DNA of 42,570 nt from Burkholderiales bacterium (GTDB lineage Bacteria > Pseudomonadota > Gammaproteobacteria > Burkholderiales > Casimicrobiaceae). The notes beneath the pieces were generated by a model, which saw only the letters and a program-made list of their open reading frames with translations, made no database searches and was not told where the DNA came from. Position numbers and translations under genes: made by a program. Below, in pieces: positions 35,483 to 42,570 of the stretch. The DNA lies in the NCBI GenBank assembly GCA_025352105.1, contig JANXUB010000038.1, positions 1 through 42,570 on the forward strand, given 5' to 3'. Numbering within the stretch: the stretch's first letter is position 1; each line of letters starts with the position of its first letter.

Positions 35483-36775
35483 ATGGAAAAGACACCAGCA
35501 ACAAAACCACCCGTCGCGCTTCAAGCCGTCAAGGGCATGAACGATGTCCTGCCCGCAGAATCCGCGAAGTGGGAATATTTCGAGCAGACTGCGACGCGCG
35601 TGGCCCGTCAATACGGCTATCGCAACATGCGCGCGCCCATTGTGGAGCACACGCCGCTCTTCGTGCGCTCGATCGGCGAAGTCACCGATATTGTCGAAAA
35701 GGAAATGTATTCCTTCGAGGACAAATTGAACGGCGAAAAATTGACCTTGCGCCCCGAATTGACTGCGGGGCTGGTGCGCGCCTCGATTGAATCAAATCTT
35801 GTCTACAACGGCCCGGTGCGCGTTTACTGCCTGGGTCAAATGTTCCGTCACGAGCGCCCGCAGAAGGGCCGCTACCGGCAATTCAGCCAGTTCGATGTTG
35901 AATGTTTTGGTTTTGAAGGACCGGACGTTGACGCCGAGATCATGATCATGACAGCTCGACTGTGGCGTGAGTTGGGTATCCCGGACGTGCGGCTGGAAAT
36001 TAATACGCTGGGTGGCGTGAAGGAACGAATCGTTTACCGAAACGAACTCATTCGTCATTATGAAGCCAACCTTGAAGCGCTTGACGACGAAGCGAAGCGT
36101 CGCTTACATACAAACCCGATGCGAATTCTTGATAGCAAGGTCGCAAGCGTCATCGAAGTAAACAAGACTGCGCCCAATCTGCTCGATTCGCTTGAGCGTG
36201 ATTCGCGAGCCCACTTCGATGGATTGCAGCAATTGCTGACCGATGCAGGCGTGCCGTTCGTCGTCAATCCACGCATTGTGCGTGGCATGGATTACTACAA
36301 CCGCACCGCGTTTGAATTTGTCACCGAGCGCTTCGGTGCACCGCTGACGGTCTGTGGCGGTGGCCGGTATGACGGGCTGTTCGAACAATTGGGCGGCAAA
36401 CCCACGCCCGCCATTGGTTTCGGCATGGGGATCGAACGCGTGCTCATGATGCTTCCCGATGAGCAGAAATCAAGCGGCCTCGACGCCTACATCGTGCACG
36501 CAGGCGTTGGTGCGCAAAAAACCGCCAGCACGCTCTCGGAATCGCTGCGCAACGCAGGCCTCGCGGTTGCCCAACACGCAGGCGGCGGCAGCTTCAAGAG
36601 CCAGATGAAAAAGGCTGATGCCAGCGGCGCGCGCTTCGCCCTCATCATCGGCGACAACGAGGTGAGCGCGGGCACGGTGGCCGTAAAGCCGTTGCGCGAC
36701 GCGAACGGAAGCCCGATTCAGGGCGAACAGGCGATAATTACGAGTTCGGCTGTTGCGGCGCATTTGCGCAGCTAA
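35483..36775 (+). CDS. hisS: Histidyl-tRNA synthetase
   Basis: A 430-residue class II aminoacyl-tRNA synthetase. Motif 1 lies in the N-terminal part, motif 2 is YCLGQMFRHERPQKGRYRQF (about residues 111-130) and motif 3 GIGFGMGIERV-like (as PAIGFGMGIERVLMML). The histidine-specific segments are LTLRPELTAG and VRGMDYYNRTAFE. The C-terminal anticodon-binding domain begins near residue 335 (AYIVHAGVGAQKTAS). I chose the ATG at 35483 (MEKTPATKPP); an upstream in-frame TTG/ATG region from 35447 lacks a good ribosome site. It is followed 44 bases later by yfgM. Confidence 0.97.
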   Translation: MEKTPATKPPVALQAVKGMNDVLPAESAKWEYFEQTATRVARQYGYRNMRAPIVEHTPLFVRSIGEVTDIVEKEMYSFEDKLNGEKLTLRPELTAGLVRASIESNLVYNGPVRVYCLGQMFRHERPQKGRYRQFSQFDVECFGFEGPDVDAEIMIMTARLWRELGIPDVRLEINTLGGVKERIVYRNELIRHYEANLEALDDEAKRRLHTNPMRILDSKVASVIEVNKTAPNLLDSLERDSRAHFDGLQQLLTDAGVPFVVNPRIVRGMDYYNRTAFEFVTERFGAPLTVCGGGRYDGLFEQLGGKPTPAIGFGMGIERVLMMLPDEQKSSGLDAYIVHAGVGAQKTASTLSESLRNAGLAVAQHAGGGSFKSQMKKADASGARFALIIGDNEVSAGTVAVKPLRDANGSPIQGEQAIITSSAVAAHLRS

Positions 36776-36819
36776 TTGCCTCACCACAGACATCCGATTC
36801 CAGAATTCAGAATTTCACT

Positions 36820-37470
36820 ATGGCTGCTTACGATCTCGACGAACAAGAAAAACTGGGCGACCTGAAGGCGTGGTGGTCACGCTACGGCAATTACGTCACG
36901 GGAGCGATCACTGTAGTCGCCCTCATCATTGCGGCAAATCAGGGCTGGAAGTACTACACAGGCAAGCAGGCAGCGGAAGCCAGCGGCCTTTACTTCGCGC
37001 TCAGCGACGCAGCAGGCAAGAACGACGCGGCTAAGGTCAAGGACGCCAACGCCCAGTTGATCGAGAAATTTGCCGGTACCGGCTACGCGCCCCGTGGCGC
37101 GCTGCTCGCGGCGAAATCTGCGTTTGATGCAGGTGATCTGGCCACCGCCAAGACCCAGCTCGAATGGGTCGTTGCCAACAGCAAGGAAGACGAATTGAAG
37201 GCCGTCGCGCGCTTGCGCCTGGCGGCCGTGTTGCTCGATCAAAAGCAGTTCGACGCTGCGCTCGCTGCACTCGACGGAAAAACGAGTGACGCCTTCGCGG
37301 GCCTGTTTCTCGACATGAAGGGCGACATTTTTAATGTGCAGGGCAAAGCAGCCGACGCCAAAACGGCCTACGAAGCTGCGCTGCCGAAGCTCGATTCCAA
37401 AGGCTCGCAGAAGCAGTACACCCAGCTCAAACTGGATGCCGTTTCTGCGGCAGCTGGAGCGGCGAAATGA
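36820..37470 (+). CDS. yfgM: YfgM-like tetratricopeptide membrane protein
   Basis: A 216-residue protein with one N-terminal membrane helix (residues about 27-42, VTGAITVVALIIAANQGW) preceded by the family start YDLDEQEKLGDLKAWW. The rest is periplasmic and TPR-like (pfam09976), for example AKSAFDAGDLATAKTQLEWV and RLRLAAVLLDQKQFDAALAA. In E. coli YfgM associates with PpiD at the SecYEG translocon; a ppiD gene is also in this window. Its stop overlaps the bamB start by four bases (ATGA), the conserved hisS-yfgM-bamB-der order. Confidence 0.93.
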   Translation: MAAYDLDEQEKLGDLKAWWSRYGNYVTGAITVVALIIAANQGWKYYTGKQAAEASGLYFALSDAAGKNDAAKVKDANAQLIEKFAGTGYAPRGALLAAKSAFDAGDLATAKTQLEWVVANSKEDELKAVARLRLAAVLLDQKQFDAALAALDGKTSDAFAGLFLDMKGDIFNVQGKAADAKTAYEAALPKLDSKGSQKQYTQLKLDAVSAAAGAAK

Positions 37471-38630
37471 AGCCATCAGTAAAGCTTTGGGCGCAACGCG
37501 CTGGCTTTGTCGCGGTAGCGCTTTCGCTGTCTGCGTGTAGCTCGTTTTCATGGTTCAGCAGCAGCGACAAAAAAGTCCTGCCGCTGCCAGCGATCACCGG
37601 CAGTGCCAGCGTCTCGGCGCAGTGGCAAAGCGCGCTCGGCGGCAAGCAGACCAGCAGCCTGATTCCTGCGGTTGCTAACGGCAAGGTGTTTGCTGCGCAT
37701 CCGAGCGGTGCCATCGTTGTTCTTGATGAGAAATCCGGCGCGTCCGTCGGACGTTTTCAGATTCCAGCGGGCAAAGGCAATGTTTCGGGCGGCGTTGCGG
37801 CATCAGCCGACATGATTGTCGTTGGCACGAACAAAGCCGAAGTCATCGCGCTCGATTTGAATGGCGCGGTTCGCTGGACATCAAAAGTTTCAAGCGAGGT
37901 GATTGCCCCAGCAGCCATTTCTGAAACTGCGGTCATCGTGCTCGGCGGCGATGGTTCGATCAGCGCGCTCGATGCAAAAACCGGCGCGCGGATCTGGACG
38001 ATTCAGCGCGTGTTGCCGTCTCTTACCGTTCGTTCCAGCGCAATTCCGGTCACGTTGCGCGCGGCTGTTTTCGTGGGCACGCCGCAGGGCAAATTGCTGG
38101 CGATCGATGCCAGCAATGGCGCGGTCGGCTGGGAAGCGACCGTGGCAACGCCAAAGGGCGCGTCCGAGCTTGAGCGTCTGGTTGACGTCGTCGGTCGCCC
38201 CGCAGCGGACGGCGAGCGAATCTGCGCGGCGGCCTTTCAGGGGCGCGTCGCCTGCTTTGACGTCGTCCGAGGCACGCTGCTCTGGTCGCGCGACGTCAGC
38301 TCGTTAACCGGCGTGCTGCTCGACAATAAAAATGCCTACAGCGTCGATGAAAAAGGCGTGGCTCAAGCGTTCGACAAGACCACGGGCGGCACCGTTTGGA
38401 AGCAAGACGTACTTGCCGGCCGACGCGCCACGGGCACCGCATTGCTCGGCGACTATCTGGCCGTGCAGGACTCGGAAGGCACCGTACACCTTGTTGAGCG
38501 TGCAAGCGGCAAGATTGCCGGACGCGGCCTCGGCGAAGGGTTTATCTCAGATGTCGGCATGGTCGCAAGCGGCGATGGCGCATTGATTCAAACCCGGAGC
38601 GGACAGCTTGCCTCGGTGGCTGCGCGCTAA
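37467..38630 (+). CDS. bamB: Outer membrane assembly lipoprotein BamB
   Basis: A 387-residue lipoprotein of the BAM complex, which inserts beta-barrel proteins in the outer membrane. The signal peptide ends in lipobox LSAC (Cys near residue 24). The rest folds as an eight-bladed propeller of PQQ-like repeats, seen as recurring GA-V-LD/W patterns, for example VIALDLNGAVRWTSKV, SALDAKTGARIWTIQ and AIDASNGAVGWEATV. The length matches E. coli BamB (392). It overlaps yfgM and is separated from der by a 183-base gap that contains a REP-like inverted repeat. Confidence 0.96.
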   Translation: MKPSVKLWAQRAGFVAVALSLSACSSFSWFSSSDKKVLPLPAITGSASVSAQWQSALGGKQTSSLIPAVANGKVFAAHPSGAIVVLDEKSGASVGRFQIPAGKGNVSGGVAASADMIVVGTNKAEVIALDLNGAVRWTSKVSSEVIAPAAISETAVIVLGGDGSISALDAKTGARIWTIQRVLPSLTVRSSAIPVTLRAAVFVGTPQGKLLAIDASNGAVGWEATVATPKGASELERLVDVVGRPAADGERICAAAFQGRVACFDVVRGTLLWSRDVSSLTGVLLDNKNAYSVDEKGVAQAFDKTTGGTVWKQDVLAGRRATGTALLGDYLAVQDSEGTVHLVERASGKIAGRGLGEGFISDVGMVASGDGALIQTRSGQLASVAAR

Positions 38631-38639
38631 AGTCATTAG

Positions 38640-38740
38640 TCCCTCCCCCTTCAAGGGGGAGGTTAGGTGGGGGATGGGTTTATGGTCATTTGCAACGTCA
38701 ACCATCCCCGCCCCAGCCCTCCCCTTGAAGGGGAGGGAGC
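38640..38740. repeat. BIME-like pair of palindromes between bamB and der
   Basis: Two hairpin units, CCTCCCCCTTCAAGGGGGAGG (38642-38662) split here as CCTCCCCCTT/AAGGGGGAGG, and CCCTCCCCTT/AAGGGGAGGG (38718-38737), lie in opposite orientation. Each is followed inward by GGGGATGG or its complement. The pattern is that of a G/C-rich intergenic repeat common in many proteobacteria. Confidence 0.75.
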
Positions 38741-38813
38741 AAGCCGCTCCAGCGCTTAAGTTTGGCGCATGCGAGCCCAACCGGGGCGGCGAAGATATTC
38801 AGATAGGCCACAC

Positions 38814-40238
38814 ATGCTCCCCACCATCGCTCTCGTCGGACGCCCCAATGTCGGGAAGAGCACGCTATTCAACCGGCTGACGCGTTCACGGAACGCCCTG
38901 GTCGCCGACTTTCCCGGCCTCACGCGTGACCGGCAATATGGCCAGGGTCACATGGGTGACCGCAAATTTGTGGTGATCGACACAGGCGGCTTTGAACCCG
39001 TCGCAAAAGAAGGCATCCTCAAGGAAATGGCGCGGCAGACTTTGCAGGCGCTGGATGAGGCTGATGTCGTCATTTTTCTGGTGGACGGTCGCGCCGGGGT
39101 GACTCCGCAGGATGCGCGAATCGCTGATTTGCTACGTAAGCGCGGTCGCTCGATTTATCTCGCAGTCAACAAGACCGAGGGCATGAATGACGCGCGCGTC
39201 ACGGCTGAGTTCTATGAGCTGGGTATTGGCGATCCGTATGCAATTTCTGCGACGCAGGGTGATCGCGTCAGTGCGCTGATCGAGATGGTGCTTGAAGAGC
39301 AGGCTCCTGTTGCGCCGGAGCCAGAAATTGTGGCGGTTGAAAAACAGCCCGCACGCGAACTGGCCGAAGGAGAAGAAGGCACCGAGCCCGAATTCCAGCC
39401 CGAGCCGCCACCGCGCACCAAAATCGCGGTCGTTGGCCACCCGAACGTCGGCAAGAGCACGCTGGTGAACGCCCTGCTCGGTGAGGAGCGCGTCATTGCG
39501 TTCGACCAGCCCGGCACCACGCGCGACTCGATTTATCTCGATTTCACCTACAAAAAACGTGATTACACGCTGATCGACACGGCCGGGATTCGTAAGCGCG
39601 GCAAAACCACCGAAGCCATCGAGAAATTCTCGGTGATCAAAACGCTGCAAGCGATTGAAGACGCCAACGTGGTGATCTTCGTGGTTGATGCTACCGCTGG
39701 CATCAGCGACCATGATGTGCAACTCGCCTCGTTCATTCAGGATGCGGGCCGTGCGCTGGTGATCTGCATCAACAAGTGGGACGCGGCAGACTCTGATGCA
39801 CGCAAAATCATCAACGATGACGTCACGCGAAAGCTTTATTTTGTCGATTACGCCGAGACAGTCACCACGTCGGCCACCGCCAAACAGGGCCTCGACAAGA
39901 TCATGGCCACGGCTAACCGCGCGCATGCGGCCGCGTTTAAAAAGCTGCCTACGCCGAAGCTAACGCGCGCCCTGCAAGAGGCGATGGTCAAGCAGCAACC
40001 ACCTCGCGCTGGCACCATTCGCCCAAAGCTGCGCTATGCCCACCAAGGCGGCAGCAACCCGCCGGTAGTGGTCATTCACGGCACCTCGCTCAACAAGCTG
40101 TCCGACATGTACACCCGCTATCTGGAGCGATTTTTTCTGGATTACTTCGAACTCAAGGGCACGCCGGTGCGACTTGAATTGCGTACGGGGCATAATCCGT
40201 ATGCGGAGGATGACAAATCAGGTCGTCGTAAGCGCTAG
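38814..40238 (+). CDS. der: GTPase Der (EngA)
   Basis: A 474-residue ribosome-assembly GTPase with two GTP-binding domains in tandem, acting on the 50S subunit. The first P-loop is GRPNVGKST (residues about 8-16) with DTGG and NKTEG. The second is GHPNVGKST (about 208-216) with [10 protein letters not shown] and NKWD. The acidic linker (about 165-200) is rich in Glu and Pro. The C-terminal KH-like domain (about 380-474) ends in basic residues. NKTEG stands where NKxD is usual in domain 1, a change also known in other Der proteins. The ATG at 38814 starts directly at the first G domain. Confidence 0.98.
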   Translation: MLPTIALVGRPNVGKSTLFNRLTRSRNALVADFPGLTRDRQYGQGHMGDRKFVVIDTGGFEPVAKEGILKEMARQTLQALDEADVVIFLVDGRAGVTPQDARIADLLRKRGRSIYLAVNKTEGMNDARVTAEFYELGIGDPYAISATQGDRVSALIEMVLEEQAPVAPEPEIVAVEKQPARELAEGEEGTEPEFQPEPPPRTKIAVVGHPNVGKSTLVNALLGEERVIAFDQPGTTRDSIYLDFTYKKRDYTLIDTAGIRKRGKTTEAIEKFSVIKTLQAIEDANVVIFVVDATAGISDHDVQLASFIQDAGRALVICINKWDAADSDARKIINDDVTRKLYFVDYAETVTTSATAKQGLDKIMATANRAHAAAFKKLPTPKLTRALQEAMVKQQPPRAGTIRPKLRYAHQGGSNPPVVVIHGTSLNKLSDMYTRYLERFFLDYFELKGTPVRLELRTGHNPYAEDDKSGRRKR

Positions 40239-40381
40239 CGCAGCTCACACAATCGCTAGTGAGCTCATGTCGGCGCGGTCGGCTTGAACTTCCTGTCTCC
40301 GTCACCATCTGAACCTTTATCTGCTCAGGTGGCGCAGGTTACCCAGAAGTACCATCCAACAAGAATTTCGGAGAATAAGAA

Positions 40382-40621
40382 ATGAGCAACAAAGGGCAAT
40401 CCCTACAAGACCCGTTCCTGAACACATTGCGCAAAGAGCACGTTCAGGTCTCCATCTACCTTGTCAACGGCATCAAGTTGCAGGGTCAGGTCGAGTCTTT
40501 CGACCAGTACGTCGTCCTCCTCAAAAACACCGTCACGCAAATGGTCTACAAACACGCGATTTCCACGATTGTTCCCGCTCGCGCTGTGAATATTCCGCAC
40601 GGAGACGAAGCGTCTGAATAG
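40382..40621 (+). CDS. hfq: RNA chaperone Hfq
   Basis: A 79-residue Hfq protein, which forms a hexameric ring and pairs small RNAs with mRNAs. The start [20 protein letters not shown] and the Sm1 segment [20 protein letters not shown] are canonical; Sm2 contains [12 protein letters not shown]. The C-terminal tail is short, as in other betaproteobacteria. CGGAG lies 9 bases before the ATG. It is followed 41 bases later by hflX, the conserved order. Confidence 0.98.
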   Translation: MSNKGQSLQDPFLNTLRKEHVQVSIYLVNGIKLQGQVESFDQYVVLLKNTVTQMVYKHAISTIVPARAVNIPHGDEASE

Positions 40622-40662
40622 TCGCTTCACGCGTAGTTATTTCAGCGCGGTGAGTACGCCCC

Positions 40663-41820
40663 GTGTTTGACCGTCACGCAGGAAATGACCGTGCCGTCTT
40701 GGTGCAACTTGCCTTTGGCAAAGCACCGATGATCGATGACATCGAAGAGCTGAAATCGCTCGCTTCAAGCGCGGGCGCTGACACGGCGGACGTCATCACC
40801 GGACGCCGTGACCGCCCCGATCCCGCGCTATATGCCGGAAAAGGCAAAGTCGAAGAAATCGGAGCGGCCTGCGTGGCGCAGTCCGCAGAATTGGTCATCT
40901 TTAACCACACGCTGTCGGGCGCACAGGAGCGCAATCTTGAAAAAGCGCTGTCCTGTCGCGTTATTGATAGGCGCTCGCTCATTCTCGACATCTTCGCGAT
41001 GCGCGCTCGCAGCGCCGAGGGCAAGTTAGCCGTAGAGCTGGCGCAACTCGAACATCTCTCCACGCGCCTCGTCCGCGGCTGGTCGCACCTTGAGCGCCAG
41101 CGCGGTGGCATCGGCATGCGCGGCCCTGGCGAAAAGCAGCTTGAAATTGACCGCAGCCTCATCACGGTCAAAATTCGCGCACTCAAAGAGCGGCTGGAAA
41201 AGGTCGACAAGCAGCGGCAGACGCAACGTCGGCGTCGCGAACGGTCCCGCACTATCTCAATTGCCATCGTTGGCTACACCAACGCGGGCAAAAGTACCCT
41301 CTTTAATCGCCTGACCGCAGCGGGCACGTACGCCGCTGACCAACTCTTCGCAACCCTCGACACGACCGTTCGCAAGCTCTACGTCGCAGACGCGCAGCCT
41401 TTGGTCGTCTCGGATACCGTCGGTTTCGTGCGGGATTTGCCGCACGAACTGGTCGACGCGTTCAAAGCTACCCTGCTTGAGGCCGTGGAAGCGGATCTGC
41501 TGCTACACGTCGTTGACGGCGCTAGCGATCAGCGTGATCAGCAGATCGAGGCCGTGAACATTGTGCTCGAAGAAATTGGCGCAGCCGAAATCCCGCAGCT
41601 CATCATCGTCAACAAATGTGACTTGCTGGGTCTCGGCAGCGACGCCGGGCGCATTGAAACCGACGACATCGGGCAAGCGCGTCGTGTTTTTGTCTCATCG
41701 AAAACCGGTGCGGGTATTCCTGAATTGCGTGCGGTCTTGCAAGCGCGCTTTCCGCGCCAAAATACCGATTACGCGGCGGGCTTTGAGGCCAGCCAAGATC
41801 AAGCCGCAGCGGCACAATGA
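40663..41820 (+). CDS. hflX: GTPase HflX
   Basis: A 385-residue ribosome-binding GTPase that splits stalled or heat-damaged ribosomes. The N-terminal HflX domain spans about 20-190 (LYAGKGKVEEIGAACVA, IDRRSLILDIFAMRARSAEG, RGPGEKQLEIDR). The G domain has P-loop GYTNAGKST (about 205-213), switch II DTVGF and NKCD. It starts at GTG (40663); the N-terminus MFDRHAGNDRAVLVQL is typical of the family. In many relatives hflK and hflC follow, but here the next 432 bases are non-coding and the next gene is a Rieske oxygenase. Confidence 0.96.
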   Translation: MFDRHAGNDRAVLVQLAFGKAPMIDDIEELKSLASSAGADTADVITGRRDRPDPALYAGKGKVEEIGAACVAQSAELVIFNHTLSGAQERNLEKALSCRVIDRRSLILDIFAMRARSAEGKLAVELAQLEHLSTRLVRGWSHLERQRGGIGMRGPGEKQLEIDRSLITVKIRALKERLEKVDKQRQTQRRRRERSRTISIAIVGYTNAGKSTLFNRLTAAGTYAADQLFATLDTTVRKLYVADAQPLVVSDTVGFVRDLPHELVDAFKATLLEAVEADLLLHVVDGASDQRDQQIEAVNIVLEEIGAAEIPQLIIVNKCDLLGLGSDAGRIETDDIGQARRVFVSSKTGAGIPELRAVLQARFPRQNTDYAAGFEASQDQAAAAQ

Positions 41821-41837
41821 CGGGCATTTCTATAAAT

Positions 41838-41950
41838 CCGTTATTCGGGCGAATTGCTTCGTTGTGGGGTGCTCGCAATCCTCATGTACCAGAGCGTACA
41901 TTGCGGTTGCTGCGCGCCTCACGCCTCGCACTTCATCCCGAAAAACGAAT
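41838..41950. repeat. Imperfect intergenic palindrome after hflX
   Basis: A dyad centres on TGTAC-CAGAGC-GTACA (41884-41899), with the flanks GGTGCTCGCAATCC and GGTTGCTGCGCGCC roughly complementary on either side. TTTCTAGGGGTGCCC closes the element on the right. The layout resembles palindromic intergenic repeats I have seen in Burkholderiales, but no second copy is in this window. Confidence 0.4.
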
Positions 41951-42216
41951 TTCTAGGGGTGCCCATAACTAACTCCAGATACTTTTCGGGCAGCGCGAAG
42001 AAACCGTGCAGCCATTCAATTGGCGTCAACGAATGTGGCTGCCGTGACGTTTCGTCAGGCCCGCTTGCAATCCCTTACGCGAGACCAACATACTCAGTCG
42101 CCATGGGATAATAGTGGTGTTTGACGATGCAGCCTCCACCCACAAGCGCAAAGCGCACTTCGGGCAGAGGTTGACTTAGCAAGGGTTGGGTGCGGTCCGT
42201 TAATTGCACCTGGTTT
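41951..42216. other. Intergenic DNA without a recognised gene
   Basis: No open frame here resembles a protein family. TTGACG (42121) and TTGACT (42171) look like -35 hexamers, but no -10 box stands 16-18 bases after either. Confidence 0.35.
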
Positions 42217-42231
42217 AAGTTGGGTTAACTT
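42217..42231. promoter_or_regulatory. Short dyad before the Rieske gene
   Basis: AAGTT and AACTT flank GGGTT as a perfect 5-base dyad ending 21 bases before the start codon. It could be an operator or a small mRNA structure near the ribosome site. Evidence is limited to symmetry. Confidence 0.3.
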
Positions 42232-42252
42232 TTCCTGAAACGGTCTGGAGCC

Positions 42253-42570
42253 ATGACGCGTCCCTCTACCGCTCGCGAGTTGTCCGCGCCGGTTTCACAA
42301 TTGCCCCCTTCCGCTTATTTCGACGACGCCCTGCTGCGCCGCGAGCGCGAAGTGCTGTTCGCCAAAGAGGCCCCCGGTTATGCGGGCCACGAGCTGATGG
42401 TGCCGAACCCGAGCGATTTCGCTGTGCTCGCCACCAGAAACAACGCTCAGGCGCTCACGCGAACCGATCATGGCGTCAATCTCATTTCGAACATTTGCCG
42501 CCACCGTCAAGCCATGATGCTCGATGGCCGTGGCTCGCTCACGCAAACCGGCGGCAACGTCGTCTGCCCG
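42253..42570 (+). CDS. Rieske [2Fe-2S] aromatic ring-hydroxylating oxygenase, N-terminal part
   Basis: The first 106 residues of a protein cut by the window edge. After a short lead, FDDALLRREREVLFAKEAPG and GHELMVPNPSDFAVL resemble the N-terminal region of Rieske oxygenase alpha subunits. NICRHRQAMMLDGRG carries the first Cys and His ligands of the cluster (CxH), and the window ends at NVVCP, the start of the second ligand pair. Such enzymes add oxygen to aromatic rings or demethylate substrates, using electrons from a partner reductase; the substrate cannot be predicted. CTGGAG precedes the ATG. The catalytic iron domain lies outside the window. Confidence 0.85.
   Translation, partial: MTRPSTARELSAPVSQLPPSAYFDDALLRREREVLFAKEAPGYAGHELMVPNPSDFAVLATRNNAQALTRTDHGVNLISNICRHRQAMMLDGRGSLTQTGGNVVCP

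Noticed and set aside
39132-39926. A 264-codon minus-strand open frame
   Set aside because: It lies antisense to der, with no domain or start signals.
41854-42111. An 85-codon plus-strand frame between hflX and the Rieske gene
   Set aside because: It crosses the imperfect palindrome, and its translation has no similarity to a known family.
1-42570. CRISPR array, prophage or transposase genes
   Set aside because: No regularly spaced direct repeats, integrase, phage structural or transposase sequences were seen in the translations or the non-coding DNA.

Overview
The window looks like a chromosomal segment of a betaproteobacterium, most likely a member of the Burkholderiales. Two conserved gene orders support this: tig-clpP-clpX-lon-hupB-tRNA(Val)-tRNA(Asp)-ppiD, and ndk-rlmN-pilW-rodZ-ispG-hisS-yfgM-bamB-der-hfq-hflX. 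An orphan tripartite-tricarboxylate (Bug-type) binding protein, an abundant family in that order, also fits. Nothing here identifies the genus.

Layout. 1-1120: an intergenic repeat fragment, a ChpS/ChpB (MazE/MazF) toxin-antitoxin pair and a REP-like inverted repeat. 1122-3876: rpsO-pnp on the minus strand, each gene with its own terminator. 4050-5204: a decaying stretch with a remnant of an HPP/CBS-domain protein and a dienelactone hydrolase pseudogene that keeps its terminator. 5501-8916: an accessory cassette of a LysR regulator, a divergent FAD-dependent oxidoreductase and a Bug solute-binding protein, with a dyad in the shared promoter region. 9046-12745: guaB, a DUF2059 gene and guaA. 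12839-21936: ppiD, two tRNA genes, hupB, lon, clpX, clpP, tig and tRNA-Leu, all on the minus strand. 21985-25379: hpnC-hpnD-hpnE (squalene synthesis) plus a gamma-glutamylcyclotransferase-like gene, joined by 4-8 base overlaps. 25396-27934: a yfiR-yfiN-yfiB operon (c-di-GMP control from the periplasm), followed upstream by ftsH. 30455-41820: the ndk-to-hflX group on the plus strand. The window ends inside a Rieske oxygenase gene.

How the parts work together. The tig/clpP/clpX/lon/ppiD/ftsH set is protein folding and quality control in the cytoplasm, the inner membrane and at the periplasmic face. guaB and guaA are successive steps of GMP synthesis. hpnC, hpnD and hpnE convert farnesyl diphosphate to squalene, and ispG supplies the isoprenoid precursors. 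bamB, rodZ and pilW serve the envelope, cell shape and type IV pili.

Most of the window is ordinary core genome. The points most worth a second look are: the Yfi operon, whose cyclase has ADDEF in place of GGDEF but keeps the RxxD inhibitory site; a terminator-like hairpin in the signal-peptide region of yfiR; a 16-base motif (CAC[T/G]CAAAAGCTGATA) upstream of ndk/ftsH and of hisS, with its 11-base core also near the pseudogene; the LysR dyad; and several REP-like intergenic palindromes. I found no CRISPR array, prophage, insertion sequence or clearly new multi-gene system.
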